A DNA stretch of 64,000 bases from Paenibacillus sp. CAA11 (GCF_003060825.1 NZ_CP028922.1:2835001-2899000); one strand, 5' to 3'; counted from the stretch's first letter, positions 18,176-27,038 are shown. Made by a program: numbers and translations. Notes: generated by a model not told the origin, from the sequence alone.

Positions 18176-18583
18176 CTATTTCACCCGGTTGTTTGATTCA
18201 GAATCATCATGTTTATCGGCATTCTTGAAGATCACGTCATGAATATGTACGTTCACTTCAACGACGGATAATCCGGTCATTTGCTCAATGGAGCGCTTGA
18301 CATTATGTTGAATCTCGGTTGCAACTTCAGGAAGACGGAATCCATATTCAATAATTACAGATACGTCAACAGCTGCTTCACGCTGGCCGACTTCAACCTT
18401 AACGCCCTTAGATAAATTCTTCCGTCCAAGCAGCTCAGCAATTCCGCCGGCAAAGCCGCCACTCATTCCGGCAACACCCTTCACTTCCACCGTAGCAAGG
18501 CCTGCAATCACTTCGATAACTTCAGGCGCAATTTGAATCTCTCCGATGTCCGTGCGTTCAAATTCAGTTGGCAAAGTACTCAT
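18176..18583 (-). CDS. Asp23/Gls24 family envelope stress response protein (YqhY-like)
   Basis: 135 residues, the length of B. subtilis YqhY, which is encoded behind accC and affects acetyl-CoA carboxylase activity. Seen: GEIQIAPEVIEVIAGLATVEVKG, then a glycine-rich MSGGFAGGIAELLGRKNLSKGV and VDVSVIIEYGFRLPEVA. No membrane segment. The ATG at 18583 was preferred because AGGTGG lies 9 nt upstream. An ATG three codons earlier abuts that ribosome binding site. Position behind accBC fits a YqhY role in fatty-acid synthesis control. Confidence 0.92.
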   Translation of the reverse strand: MSTLPTEFERTDIGEIQIAPEVIEVIAGLATVEVKGVAGMSGGFAGGIAELLGRKNLSKGVKVEVGQREAAVDVSVIIEYGFRLPEVATEIQHNVKRSIEQMTGLSVVEVNVHIHDVIFKNADKHDDSESNNRVK

Positions 18584-18695
18584 GTTCTTCATCCACCTCT
18601 CAATAAGTTTACGGATGACTCTACTTCGAGGCAAGCGCACTTATTAATAATACTATATCATTTTGCCCACATTATGACAAACAATGGGTCAAGTT

Positions 18696-20039
18696 CTAAA
18701 TCTCGTTCTCTTCCAAAAACTTGATATCGAAATCACCGCGAATGAACGTCGGATGCTCAAGCAGCTTCTGATGGAACGGGATTGTCGTACTAATGCCTTC
18801 TACCGCAAATTCTCCTAAAGCGCGCTTCATCTTAGCGATCGCCTCTTCGCGGGTCGGTGCCCATACGATCAACTTGGCAATCATCGAATCATAGTAAGGG
18901 CTAATGGTATAGCCGGGATAAACCGCACTATCCACCCTGACGCCTGGTCCGCCTGGGGCCAAATAGAATTGTATTTTGCCAGGGGACGGCAGGAAATTAC
19001 GAGCAGGATCCTCTGCATTGATCCGGCACTCAATTGACCAGCCATCAATCTGCACATCTTGCTGGGTAAAGGAAAGAAGGTTGCCCTCAGCAACGGAAAT
19101 CATTTCCTTGATCAGATCTACACCGGTTACCATCTCTGTTACTGGATGCTCGACCTGAATCCGGGTATTCATCTCCATGAAATAAAATTGGCCATCAGGC
19201 CCCAGAAGGAACTCCAGCGTGCCTGCGCCCGAATAATTCACGGCGAGCGCCGCGCGAACAGCAGCCTCCCCCATCTCAGCCCGCTTCTCTGGAGACAATA
19301 CCGGACAAGGCGCCTCCTCCACAAGCTTCTGACGACGGCGCTGCACGGAGCAGTCACGCTCGCCTAGATAAGCGACATTCCCGTGACGGTCGGCGATGAT
19401 CTGGATCTCTACATGCTTCATGCCGGTCAAATATTTCTCAAGATAAACTCCGGCGTTGCCGAAGGCTTTCTGAGCTTCCTGCTGAGCCGTTGTAATCTGC
19501 TGAATCAGCGAAGCTTCATCCTCCGCCAGACGTATTCCTTTGCCACCGCCTCCGGCAGTAGCCTTAATAATAACTGGATATCCGATCTCTCTAGCCAGAC
19601 TTACCGCTTCATCCAAGTCTTCAATGAGGCCCTCAGAACCCGGGATAACCGGAACCCCTGCATCCTTCATCGTCTGCTTCGCAACCGCCTTGTCCCCCAT
19701 GCGGGTTATGGCATCGGCAGATGGACCAATAAAGGTTACGTTGCAGGAATCACAAATCTCTGCAAAATCCGCATTCTCCGCCAGGAAGCCATATCCCGGA
19801 TGAATGGCATCACATTCTGTCAATGTAGCGACGCTCATGATGTTGGTAAAGTTCAGGTAACTGTCCTTGGATAGTGTGGGTCCAATACAATATGCTTCAT
19901 CAGCTAGTCGTACATGCAGCGAATCCTTGTCCGGCTCCGAGTAGACGGCAACCGTAGAAATGCCCAGCTCACGGCAGGCACGGATAATACGAACCGCAAT
20001 CTCACCACGGTTGGCAATTAATATTTTCTGAAATTTCAT
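18696..20039 (-). CDS. accC: Acetyl-CoA carboxylase, biotin carboxylase subunit
   Basis: ATP-dependent carboxylation of biotin on AccB, first step of malonyl-CoA synthesis. 447 residues with the biotin carboxylase N-domain ([20 protein letters not shown]), ATP-grasp with [16 protein letters not shown], the [17 protein letters not shown] motif, [15 protein letters not shown], and the C-terminal domain. The ATG at 20039 has AGGAGGG upstream. It follows accB by 51 nt, making an accBC operon. Confidence 0.98.
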   Translation of the reverse strand: MKFQKILIANRGEIAVRIIRACRELGISTVAVYSEPDKDSLHVRLADEAYCIGPTLSKDSYLNFTNIMSVATLTECDAIHPGYGFLAENADFAEICDSCNVTFIGPSADAITRMGDKAVAKQTMKDAGVPVIPGSEGLIEDLDEAVSLAREIGYPVIIKATAGGGGKGIRLAEDEASLIQQITTAQQEAQKAFGNAGVYLEKYLTGMKHVEIQIIADRHGNVAYLGERDCSVQRRRQKLVEEAPCPVLSPEKRAEMGEAAVRAALAVNYSGAGTLEFLLGPDGQFYFMEMNTRIQVEHPVTEMVTGVDLIKEMISVAEGNLLSFTQQDVQIDGWSIECRINAEDPARNFLPSPGKIQFYLAPGGPGVRVDSAVYPGYTISPYYDSMIAKLIVWAPTREEAIAKMKRALGEFAVEGISTTIPFHQKLLEHPTFIRGDFDIKFLEENEI

Positions 20040-20090
20040 GTAGCTTCCCTCCTAAAAACCTGTTTGATTCTGGTTACGTCATCCGGTTTG

Positions 20091-20582
20091 TTATTCCGGT
20101 TTTACCAAAAAGAGGGGTTGTCCGAATTCCACTAGCTGACCATTCTCAACCAGAATGTCAACGATCTCGCCTTTAACCTCGGCTTCGAGCTCATTCATCA
20201 GCTTCATGGCTTCAATAATACACACCGTTGTTTTCTCTCCGACACGATCCCCAACGCTAACAAATGGGGCAGCTTCCGGGGAAGAGGAACGGTAAAAAGT
20301 CCCTACCATCGGAGACACAATTTTATGTAGATTAGCGTCAGCCTCAGCAGGGGCTGCAGCTGCATTCGTCTGAGCAGGGGCAGGTGTATTTACGGCAGGA
20401 TGCACTGCTGGAACAGACACTGGCTGTCCTCCATTTACCATAGCCGGTTGGACTTGTACAAACTCAGTTTTACCCGGCTTGCGAATTGTAAGACGGGAAC
20501 CTTCATTCTCCAGTTCCAATTCATGAATAGATGTTTCATCAACCAATTTTATCAATTCTTTAATTTCGTTCAATTTGAACAT
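20091..20582 (-). CDS. accB: Biotin carboxyl carrier protein of acetyl-CoA carboxylase
   Basis: 163 residues: an N-terminal helical part (1-45), a Pro/Ala-rich flexible linker (about 50-80) and a C-terminal biotinyl domain with EAMKLMNE. The biotinylated lysine is K127. It carries biotin between AccC and the carboxyltransferase. The gene is first in accBC; an extended -10 promoter lies about 108 nt upstream. Confidence 0.97.
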   Translation of the reverse strand: MFKLNEIKELIKLVDETSIHELELENEGSRLTIRKPGKTEFVQVQPAMVNGGQPVSVPAVHPAVNTPAPAQTNAAAAPAEADANLHKIVSPMVGTFYRSSSPEAAPFVSVGDRVGEKTTVCIIEAMKLMNELEAEVKGEIVDILVENGQLVEFGQPLFLVKPE

Positions 20583-20689
20583 TTCACGTATTCACTCCTT
20601 CAGCTTTAAAAAAGAATATCGCCGGAAGCGAGGTAAGCGCCAGCGAGTTCTTGAAAGCTTTAGTCTTGGACAAGAACATAACTTTATGT

Positions 20690-20698
20690 ATTATATCA
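20690..20698 (-). promoter_or_regulatory. Extended -10 promoter of accBC
   Basis: The minus strand reads TGATATAAT: a perfect TATAAT (20690-20695) with the TG extension, 108 nt before the accB start. The -35 region is poor, consistent with an extended -10 promoter. Confidence 0.5.
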
Positions 20699-20712
20699 CA
20701 ATCGTTTAAAAT

Positions 20713-20743
20713 GGAAAGAGCCCGGAAGGACCCGGGCTTTTCC
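20713..20743 (-). terminator. spoIIIA operon terminator after spoIIIAH
   Basis: On the minus strand GGAAAAGCCCGGG pairs with CCGGGCTCTTTCC (20731-20743 with 20713-20725; one mismatch), followed by ATTTTAAA. It lies 29 nt after the spoIIIAH stop codon. Confidence 0.8.
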
Positions 20744-20771
20744 AGCAAAAATCGCCATTTTTCTAATTCGT

Positions 20772-21575
20772 TTATTGCGTTACATACTGCACACTGACCT
20801 TATCTTGTGTAACCCCAAGCTGCTTAATTACCAGATCCACAATGTTTACTGCCTGCTTCGCATCCAGCTTGTCGCTGAGAACAACGACTTTATATTGATC
20901 ATCCTGTTCAGTGACCGCTGCACTCGTCTTCAACTGCTGCTGCAACTGCTCTTCAATATCTGTAATTTTTGCTTCACGGTCTTGAAGCGCATTAAGCTCC
21001 TGCTGTGCGGCCGCGTTCTCATCGGCAGATTTGGTCAGATCGTTGATGGTCTGCAGCAGCTGCTCTTCCTTCTTCGCATTATTCTCCATCCGCTCATATT
21101 GATAGTTTGTCACCAGGTCACTGCCTGCCGTTCCTTGAGATGCAACCTGCTTAAGAACATCCTCATCACTTTTTGCTCCTGTATCCTTTGCATCCTTCTT
21201 ATCCTTGGCATTGTTATCCGTCCCTGACTTGTCAGCGCCAGATTTATCCGTCTGCTCTTTGGAATCGCCCTTCACAGCACCGTCTGTCTTAGCTTCAGTG
21301 CCAGCATTATCTTCACTGTCCTTAACAGCGTCTTGATGATCAGCTGTCGTACCTCCGCTCTCTACTTCTGTAGCAACAACATCACTGTTCCCGGCTGCTG
21401 AGTCTGCAATGGAGACAGCCCCGCCTCCGTCCTTGTCGCCCGCCGTTACCTGCTGACCGTCCGCCGTCTTGGGAAGCTTTGTTGATGAATCTTCCGTAAA
21501 CAAATAGTAAGCTGACAGAATGACCATTAAGCTGAGCATGGATACAAGCCAGATTGTTTGTCTTTTGGATTTCAT
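20772..21575 (-). CDS. spoIIIAH: Stage III sporulation protein SpoIIIAH
   Basis: Mother-cell membrane protein whose extracellular YscJ/FliF-like ring domain binds forespore SpoIIQ across the septum. 267 residues, against about 218 in B. subtilis. There is one N-terminal transmembrane helix (8-27), then a long low-complexity linker (about 30-145) rich in Asp, Lys, Gly, Ala and Thr, and a C-terminal domain from about 150 (YERMENNAKKEEQLLQTIND, ending in VDLVIKQLGVTQDKVSVQYV). The ATG at 21575 follows TAGGAGG. It is last in the operon and is separated from spoIIIAG by 223 nt of tandem repeats. Confidence 0.95.
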   Translation of the reverse strand: MKSKRQTIWLVSMLSLMVILSAYYLFTEDSSTKLPKTADGQQVTAGDKDGGGAVSIADSAAGNSDVVATEVESGGTTADHQDAVKDSEDNAGTEAKTDGAVKGDSKEQTDKSGADKSGTDNNAKDKKDAKDTGAKSDEDVLKQVASQGTAGSDLVTNYQYERMENNAKKEEQLLQTINDLTKSADENAAAQQELNALQDREAKITDIEEQLQQQLKTSAAVTEQDDQYKVVVLSDKLDAKQAVNIVDLVIKQLGVTQDKVSVQYVTQ

Positions 21576-21600
21576 TTTGGTTCCTCCTAAAAGTTTTTAT

Positions 21601-21798
21601 GGAGCTTTACTCCATTGAAATGGCTACGCAATAAAAACTTGCTTCGGAAGCATCATTCTTTTGGAGCTTTACTCCATGGATTCTCTTCGCAATTAAAACT
21701 CGCTTCGGAAGCATCATTCTTTTGGAGCTTTACTCCAGGATTCTCTTCGCAATTAAAACTCGCTTCGGAAGCATCATTATCATGGAGCTTCCCGCTCC
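21601..21798. repeat. Three tandem ~61-bp structured repeats between spoIIIAG and spoIIIAH
   Basis: On the plus strand, GGAGCTTTACTCC occurs at 21601, 21663 and 21724 (spacing 62 and 61). A diverged GGAGC...GCTCC element lies at 21784-21798 directly after the spoIIIAG stop. Each full unit also contains a conserved AATTAAAACTCGCTTCGGAA block with the palindrome GCTTCGGAAGC. Units 2 and 3 are almost identical; unit 1 differs over about 20 bases in its middle. In RNA of the operon each unit would form two short hairpins. No ribosome binding site or convincing frame is present on either strand. Confidence 0.9.
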
Positions 21799-22443
21799 TT
21801 ATTCAACCTGCTTTCTGGGAGCTACGGATATTCGGTAAGACGAGACATTGAGCCCTTTTTCCACCGCATCAATAATCATCTGCTTAACTACTTTATTCTC
21901 CGCTCCCTTGGCAACCACGAGTACCCCTCTTACCTTGGGTTTCACCTTTTTGGTCACAATCGGCTGCTGATTCCCCGAGGATTCATAGGTAACAATTTGC
22001 CCGTCACGTGTATATTCCGTAACATGCCTCTTGCCGCCACCGGCATCCGTCTCGTCCGTAAGCTGCTGGGTGTCCTTCATATTTCGTTGAACCACGATCT
22101 CTTCTGTAGAATCGACCGTAACCAAGACGTCTACCGAGCCTACGCCAACAATTTTCTCCAGAATATCTCTAGTCTTCGCCTCCAGCTCTGCCTCAATTTG
22201 GTCAAAAGCTCCCCCGCCTTCTCTAGAGGATGAATCGGACGAAGATTGCAGGGTTGAAGCTGCCATTGGTGGTTCCCGCCCTTCACCAGCCGGATCAACT
22301 TTTTTGATATGAACAAAGGAATTAAACAGCATGAATGCGGCCCCAACCAATCCAATAATAATTAGCAGACGGAAAGTATGAACCTTCTTGCCTCCATCGC
22401 TTCCCTTGCCAAGCCACTGCTCCAGCTTCTTTAACCATTTCAC
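21799..22443 (-). CDS. spoIIIAG: Stage III sporulation protein SpoIIIAG
   Basis: Ring-forming component of the mother-cell/forespore feeding channel. 214 residues: one transmembrane helix at about 25-43 (LLIIIGLVGAAFMLFNSFV), a serine-rich linker, then the ring-building domain (VGVGSVDVLVTVDSTEEIVV, later VRGVLVVAKGAENKVVKQMI). The start is GTG at 22443 after AAGGGGGTGATG. It follows spoIIIAF by 15 nt. The stop codon abuts a GGAGC...GCTCC hairpin that belongs to the repeat array. Confidence 0.96.
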   Translation of the reverse strand: MKWLKKLEQWLGKGSDGGKKVHTFRLLIIIGLVGAAFMLFNSFVHIKKVDPAGEGREPPMAASTLQSSSDSSSREGGGAFDQIEAELEAKTRDILEKIVGVGSVDVLVTVDSTEEIVVQRNMKDTQQLTDETDAGGGKRHVTEYTRDGQIVTYESSGNQQPIVTKKVKPKVRGVLVVAKGAENKVVKQMIIDAVEKGLNVSSYRISVAPRKQVE

Positions 22444-22458
22444 CGTTTCATCACCCCC

Positions 22459-23274
22459 TTATCCTGAAGAATCCTCAGTCCAGGGAACAATGCGAATTAG
22501 ACTTCGCTCAATCCCCCAGTTCCCCCCAATAAGCTCGTAGATCCGTTCCTTCACTGCCTTAAGTTCCTGTCCCTGAACCCTAACCTGGTCTTGGTCTTCT
22601 GTATGCTCAGCCGCCGAATTCATCACGGCCTTACTATCTCCCTCCCGTGGTTCACTTTCTTCTGATGGGGAGCCAACCTGAATTTCCACCGGCTCAACCT
22701 GTTTTACCGAAATTCTCGGGACGTTCACTCCCTCAGGGGTGGTTGAAATCCCACCGGAAGCCGAGGACGATGATTCCTGTTTAGCTTGCTGCGTGGGTTC
22801 TTTTGCCTGCTTTCCAAGCATGATTTTGACTGAGGTAATGGTAGGCTTGTCATATTCGGGAACCTCCCCCTCGGCGGCCTCCTTCTTGACCGCAAGCTTC
22901 ACTTCCACTTTGTCCACATTCAGCCCTGTACCTGCTTCGATCTGACGTTTTATTTGCTCTGCCGTTTCTCTACCCGCCCATTCCATCGTATCCTTCTGCT
23001 GCGAATTCTTTAGCTCTTCGCCCCGTCTCAAGATCTCTTCCAAGCTTCCATCTCCCTGCGGATGGGGTTCAGCTAGAACCGTTGCAAGCCGCTCCGCCGG
23101 AGCATCCGAAAACAGCTTGAGGAGAGGTGAAAGCAGTGTCATTAGGATCAGCATGCTGACAACCAGCTTTACATAGCGCTCCATGCTGCGATTGGGGAGA
23201 AGCATCTCGGCAAATACCGAGATCAACACGACAAAGATGATCTCCTTCAACCAATCCGCAAGCCAGGTCATCAT
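22459..23274 (-). CDS. spoIIIAF: Stage III sporulation protein SpoIIIAF
   Basis: 271 residues, longer than B. subtilis SpoIIIAF (about 206). There are two N-terminal transmembrane helices (about 9-27 and 34-54), then a soluble domain with TGLNVDKVEVKLAVKK. A Glu/Ser/Gln-rich low-complexity insertion (about 160-240) accounts for the extra length. The C-terminus KERIYELIGGNWGIERSLIRI is typical. The start is ATG at 23274, with an immediately following second ATG. It is a component of the SpoIIIA-SpoIIQ channel. Confidence 0.94.
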   Translation of the reverse strand: MMTWLADWLKEIIFVVLISVFAEMLLPNRSMERYVKLVVSMLILMTLLSPLLKLFSDAPAERLATVLAEPHPQGDGSLEEILRRGEELKNSQQKDTMEWAGRETAEQIKRQIEAGTGLNVDKVEVKLAVKKEAAEGEVPEYDKPTITSVKIMLGKQAKEPTQQAKQESSSSASGGISTTPEGVNVPRISVKQVEPVEIQVGSPSEESEPREGDSKAVMNSAAEHTEDQDQVRVQGQELKAVKERIYELIGGNWGIERSLIRIVPWTEDSSG

Positions 23275-23294
23275 GACATTTTCTTCACTCCTTA

Positions 23295-24491
23295 TTACCG
23301 CATCATGACGGTGATGTTACCGGCAGTCAGCATAATGGTGATAGCCAGGAAGAACATAAGTCCTACCGCAGCAAGCACCGCAAACACGTAGAGCATGCTT
23401 TTCCCGATTGTCTCCAGACAAGTCACCACAGGGGAGTCTCCCAGCGGCTGCATCACGGCGGCGGCGAGATTGTAAATGAGCGCCAAAGTCAGGATTTTTA
23501 TGGCTGGGAACGCACACAGAAACAAAATAATGGCAACGCCCACAAGCCCTACAGAGTTTTTTACCAGGATGGAAGCGGATATCACCGTATCTGTCGCATC
23601 TGCAAACATTTTCCCAATAACTGGTACAAAGTTGCCTGTGAGATACTTAGCGGTCCGAAGCGTAACTCCGTCTGCTACCGAGCCCGCAGCGCCTTTTACC
23701 GAAATTACACCGAGGAAAACGGTAAGCAGCACACCTAGGAGTCCCATTCCCACGGTTCGCAGAAGGTTGGCCAGCTGGTTCAGCTTATATTTGTCTGTCA
23801 TGGAGCTGACAATATGCAGGATCGCCGAGAAGAACAAGAGGGGAAACACCACGACATGGACCAATGTTCCCACCGTGTGGACCATAAAGACGACAAGCGG
23901 GTGGGTCACAGAAACCGTAACTACATTTCCCATCGAGGCGAGCAGTGTGAACAGCAAGGGAACCATCGCCATCATGAAATCGATCATTCCGGTTATCGCT
24001 TGAGTCGCGTACCCGACCGCGGAGTGAAAGCTATTAACAGCTAACACCAAAATAACCATATAGCAAATCGCAAAAGCGACCTTGCCGACATTTCCTTTTT
24101 CAAAAGCACTCTGCAGCGTCTCAAGCATCATGCTGATCACCGTGAGCACCACAATCGTAACCAGAATGTGCCCGCTATACAGTACTTCGTGCCACATATA
24201 GCGAAGAAGACCTGTCAAGCCTGAGGATATGCTGAAGCCGCCGCCCTGTGAAAGCAGCATCTCTTTGAAGGTAGGCAGGCGCCCTTCCGGGAAGAACCCC
24301 CCGTATTCCTTCATTAGCTGCTCCCAATATGTCTCCACCTGCTGGGTCTGCAGCTCGTCTACTTGTCCTTGAGAAGAAGAGGGTTCCTCTGCATATGCTG
24401 CGGCTTTCCCCGGCATCAGAAGTTGCAAGACGAATGCAAGGAGACAAGCCAGCGTCAATCCTGCCAAGCGTATCATGATCCGCCGTTTCAT
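23295..24491 (-). CDS. spoIIIAE: Stage III sporulation protein SpoIIIAE
   Basis: Polytopic membrane component of the SpoIIIA complex. 398 residues: a cleavable signal peptide (1-32, ending PGKAAAYA), a linker, and about eight transmembrane segments from residue 105 on. Conserved stretches include LETLQSAFEKGNVGKVAFAI and GNFVPVIGKMFADATDTVIS. It lies 15 nt after spoIIIAD. Confidence 0.96.
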   Translation of the reverse strand: MKRRIMIRLAGLTLACLLAFVLQLLMPGKAAAYAEEPSSSQGQVDELQTQQVETYWEQLMKEYGGFFPEGRLPTFKEMLLSQGGGFSISSGLTGLLRYMWHEVLYSGHILVTIVVLTVISMMLETLQSAFEKGNVGKVAFAICYMVILVLAVNSFHSAVGYATQAITGMIDFMMAMVPLLFTLLASMGNVVTVSVTHPLVVFMVHTVGTLVHVVVFPLLFFSAILHIVSSMTDKYKLNQLANLLRTVGMGLLGVLLTVFLGVISVKGAAGSVADGVTLRTAKYLTGNFVPVIGKMFADATDTVISASILVKNSVGLVGVAIILFLCAFPAIKILTLALIYNLAAAVMQPLGDSPVVTCLETIGKSMLYVFAVLAAVGLMFFLAITIMLTAGNITVMMR

Positions 24492-24506
24492 CCGTTGACC
24501 CCATTT

Positions 24507-24896
24507 CTATGCGGGCATCAGCTTCATCACCGTCTCTATGATGATGCCGATGATGGGTATAGCCAGTACCATAATCAACACTTTTCCCGCTAATTCAATC
24601 TTGGAAGCAATGCTTTCCTGCCCGGCATCCCGCACAATTTGTGCTCCAAATTCGGCGATATAGGCAATGCCTATGATTTTTAGAATGGTCTTGAGATAGA
24701 TGGCTTGGACACCCGCAGAAACGGCCAGATCCTCAAAGGTACCGATAATCGAGCCGATCTTTCCGGCCAGGAATAGAAATAGCGTGACCCCTGTACAGAT
24801 GGTAATCAAAAAGGCGAACAGCGGCTTCTGTTCTTTGATGATCATGATCAGCACGGCTGCAATCAGGCCCAGGCCCACCACTTGAATCATTTCCAC
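24507..24896 (-). CDS. spoIIIAD: Stage III sporulation protein SpoIIIAD
   Basis: 129 residues, very hydrophobic, with four probable transmembrane helices; conserved KTILKIIGIAYIAEFGAQIV and a C-terminal GKVLIMVLAIPIIGIII. The start is GTG at 24896, 6 nt after AGGTGA, with an ATG two codons later as an alternative. It lies 10 nt after spoIIIAC, to which it is related. Confidence 0.96.
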   Translation of the reverse strand: MEMIQVVGLGLIAAVLIMIIKEQKPLFAFLITICTGVTLFLFLAGKIGSIIGTFEDLAVSAGVQAIYLKTILKIIGIAYIAEFGAQIVRDAGQESIASKIELAGKVLIMVLAIPIIGIIIETVMKLMPA

Positions 24897-24906
24897 GATG
24901 CTTCAC

Positions 24907-25110
24907 CTACTGGAACAAAAAAATCGATTTGATTTCCTGAAACAAGCTGTCCAGCAGCCGAACAACCATAAACAGCACAACCACAAAGCCTATGACCGTT
25001 ACCCAATGCGCCATATCCTCTTTTCCCATCTGCTTAAGCACGGTGTGAATCATAGCAATAATGATCCCAATTCCTGCAATTTGAAAAATTGCATTCACAT
25101 CTATGTTCAT
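24907..25110 (-). CDS. spoIIIAC: Stage III sporulation protein SpoIIIAC
   Basis: 67 residues, the family length (68 in B. subtilis). Two transmembrane helices around a conserved IHTVLKQMGKEDMAHWVTVI loop. The ATG at 25110 has GAGGTG 7 nt upstream; longer in-frame starts run into the spoIIIAB-spoIIIAC gap with no conserved sequence. Confidence 0.96.
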   Translation of the reverse strand: MNIDVNAIFQIAGIGIIIAMIHTVLKQMGKEDMAHWVTVIGFVVVLFMVVRLLDSLFQEIKSIFLFQ

Positions 25111-25166
25111 CAATAGGCACCTCGCGATCCGTTCCTGGTAAGCGTTCCGCTGAAGGAATACGGACA

Positions 25167-25685
25167 TTAATAGATCAAGATTACGATGAAGGCGCCGGCT
25201 AGAAGCCCAAGGCTCCTGCACATTTTCTCGTAACGCCTCTGCTCTTCCAGCGCTACAGCTTCTTCCGTCTCCAGCTGTCTGATCGCTGTCTCAAGATGAT
25301 TCAGCTGATCCTTCCGATCGCTTGTCCCAAGGGAAAATGCTAGCTGATACATCACATCCCGCTCTCCTGCCTTCATATAGCTGTACTTCCAGCGTTCGCG
25401 AATCGCATGATGCAGGCTATCTTGTGCCGTCCAATTCCGCGGTGGACCCATGGCCTCGGCCGCCTCAATGAAGAGGGAGCGCAGGGGCTCGCGATTCTGG
25501 GCACCAATCCGGCTAAAGGCTTCAGGAAGCGGGGTAAAGCCATAGCCGATCTCAGTCTCCATTCTCCGAAGGGCGAGGATCAAGCGCCTGATCTCATGAG
25601 GTCTGGCAGCATAACCGCTGGCCTTCCACCAGCCGGCTAATGTAGAAGCTAAGAGGATCAGGGCTGCTCCGAGGATTTTAAGCAT
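25167..25685 (-). CDS. spoIIIAB: Stage III sporulation protein SpoIIIAB
   Basis: 172 residues, equal to the family length (171). An N-terminal transmembrane helix (2-20), then PHEIRRLILALRRMETEIGY and a helical GspF-like domain, and a C-terminal hydrophobic segment (LGLLAGAFIVILIY). The ATG at 25685 overlaps the spoIIIAA stop by 8 nt (ATGCTTAA), indicating coupling. The longer open frame back to 25817 lies inside spoIIIAA and was rejected. Confidence 0.96.
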   Translation of the reverse strand: MLKILGAALILLASTLAGWWKASGYAARPHEIRRLILALRRMETEIGYGFTPLPEAFSRIGAQNREPLRSLFIEAAEAMGPPRNWTAQDSLHHAIRERWKYSYMKAGERDVMYQLAFSLGTSDRKDQLNHLETAIRQLETEEAVALEEQRRYEKMCRSLGLLAGAFIVILIY

Positions 25686-26676
25686 AGCCCCAGCCTCCCC
25701 CGGAAGGTGAACCCTCAAGCAGCATAGGCCTCTGTTTACCATCCAGCAGCCGGAAGGTAAGCTTGCGCTCAGCCCGTGAGAGGATAACAAACCTCTGGAA
25801 GAAGGCGCCTTCCGCAAGGCTTGATAAGAATGGCCGACTCAGCACCTCTGCCACCTCAGCACCATGAACGGTTGCGACTACCGATACTCCAGCGTGAAGC
25901 GCTTCTGCAATAGCAGCTGCATCCTCTGCTCGGCCAATCTCATCCACAATGATGACTTCCGGCGACATAGAGCGGAGCATCATCATCATGCCTTCCGCCT
26001 TGGGACAGGCGTCCATCACGTCCGTTCTGGGACCAAGATCAAAGCTAGGAACTCCCTGCCTGCATCCTGCAATCTCAGAGCGTTCATCCACAATGGCCAC
26101 CTTAAGCCCTGACCATTTGGCTTCGGAATGCCCCCAGCTGCCACTGCTGATTTGACGTGCCAAATCTCTTAGCATGGTCGTCTTTCCCTGCTGAGGCGGT
26201 GAGATGATCAGCGTGTGCAGTACGTTCTTCCGCTTAAAATCTAGCAAGTGCTTAAGAAGCGGTGTTGCGGCCCCTCGTATTTCACGGGCAATCCGCAAAT
26301 TAAAGCTGCTGATCTCACGGATATGCTCCACCCTGCCCCCGCTCAGCACAGTCCTTCCTGCTAAACCTACACGGTGGCCTCCGGGGAGCGTGATGAAGCC
26401 CTTTCTCAGCTCCTCTTCCATCGTATACAGGGAATGATTCGTGATGAGATCAAGCACCTTTCGCCCTTCCTCCCTGTCAGGACAATAAGCCTGTGAGGGA
26501 TCACGGGTGAGCCCTCCCTCCGGGGTCAAGAAGTAATAGCTGCCGCCTGTATTGAGCTCAAACGGACGCCCCTCTCGAAAGCGTATCTCTTCCAGCTGCT
26601 CGAACAGGGAAGAAGACAGCTGCTGCAGAAGCTGCTTGATTTTTTCCGGGAACACCGTGAGCCATGTCGCATTCAT
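25678..26676 (-). CDS. spoIIIAA: Stage III sporulation ATPase SpoIIIAA
   Basis: Secretion-type ATPase thought to power the SpoIIIA channel. 332 residues: Walker A SPPQQGKTT at 159-167, conserved KVAIVDERSEIAGC, LGPRTDVMDACPKAEGM, and Walker B VIIVDEIG at 241-248 with a following GRAEDAAAIAEALHAGV. The ATG at 26676 is preceded by AAGGGG. It is the first gene of the eight-gene operon; a sigma-E-like promoter lies upstream. Confidence 0.97.
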   Translation of the reverse strand: MNATWLTVFPEKIKQLLQQLSSSLFEQLEEIRFREGRPFELNTGGSYYFLTPEGGLTRDPSQAYCPDREEGRKVLDLITNHSLYTMEEELRKGFITLPGGHRVGLAGRTVLSGGRVEHIREISSFNLRIAREIRGAATPLLKHLLDFKRKNVLHTLIISPPQQGKTTMLRDLARQISSGSWGHSEAKWSGLKVAIVDERSEIAGCRQGVPSFDLGPRTDVMDACPKAEGMMMMLRSMSPEVIIVDEIGRAEDAAAIAEALHAGVSVVATVHGAEVAEVLSRPFLSSLAEGAFFQRFVILSRAERKLTFRLLDGKQRPMLLEGSPSGGGWGYA

Positions 26677-26747
26677 TTCAGCTCAGCCCCTTCGTCATTA
26701 CTGGAATCTAGATCCAGATTTCTTACTATAACTATGGTGTCTGTAAC

Positions 26748-26776
26748 ATGTTATGCTTGTACTTCTACTTTATGAC
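26748..26776 (-). promoter_or_regulatory. Candidate sigma-E promoter of the spoIIIA operon
   Basis: On the minus strand GTCATAAA (26769-26776), a 13-nt spacer, and CATAACAT (26748-26755) partly fit the sigma-E consensus GKMATATT-N13-15-CATACANT (about six matches per element). It lies about 72 nt upstream of the spoIIIAA start. Sigma-E control of spoIIIA is established in B. subtilis. Confidence 0.45.
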
Positions 26777-26786
26777 TGCAAATCTA

Positions 26787-27038
26787 TCATTTCTTCAAAA
26801 TCCCGATTAAGAGACAGGCAACCCCGATCGTAATAAAAATCATCTTCCCCCATGACAGCTTATCCGCCATACCAATCAGTCCAATAGAGGTCGTTAAGAT
26901 TAGAATAGTTGGCCCAACCAGGGCTAAGCCTGAATTGACCGCGAGTGCCTGGTCGACCCTTCCAAGCTTTAGCATCCATAGCGCCGCTAAAATCTCCAGC
27001 GTACCCGACAGCAGCCTCAGTGATGCCATCGATGTCAC
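26787..27038 (-). CDS. yqhV: DUF2619 membrane protein YqhV
   Basis: 83 residues with three probable transmembrane segments; SLRLLSGTLEILAALWMLK followed by a conserved NSGLALVGPTILILTTSIGL. YqhV lies directly upstream of spoIIIAA in B. subtilis, and its expression during sporulation is known there. The start ATG at 27038 follows GGGGAGATTAAAC. Function unknown. Confidence 0.9.
   Translation of the reverse strand: MTSMASLRLLSGTLEILAALWMLKLGRVDQALAVNSGLALVGPTILILTTSIGLIGMADKLSWGKMIFITIGVACLLIGILKK

Noticed and set aside
21601..21798. The repeat array as a CRISPR
   Set aside because: Whole 61-bp units follow each other without unique spacers, there are only three, and no cas gene is present.
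21615..21851. 78-codon plus-strand frame through the spoIIIAG-spoIIIAH repeats
   Set aside because: It merely translates the tandem repeat (repeated SSQLKLASEAS) and runs antisense into spoIIIAG without a ribosome binding site.
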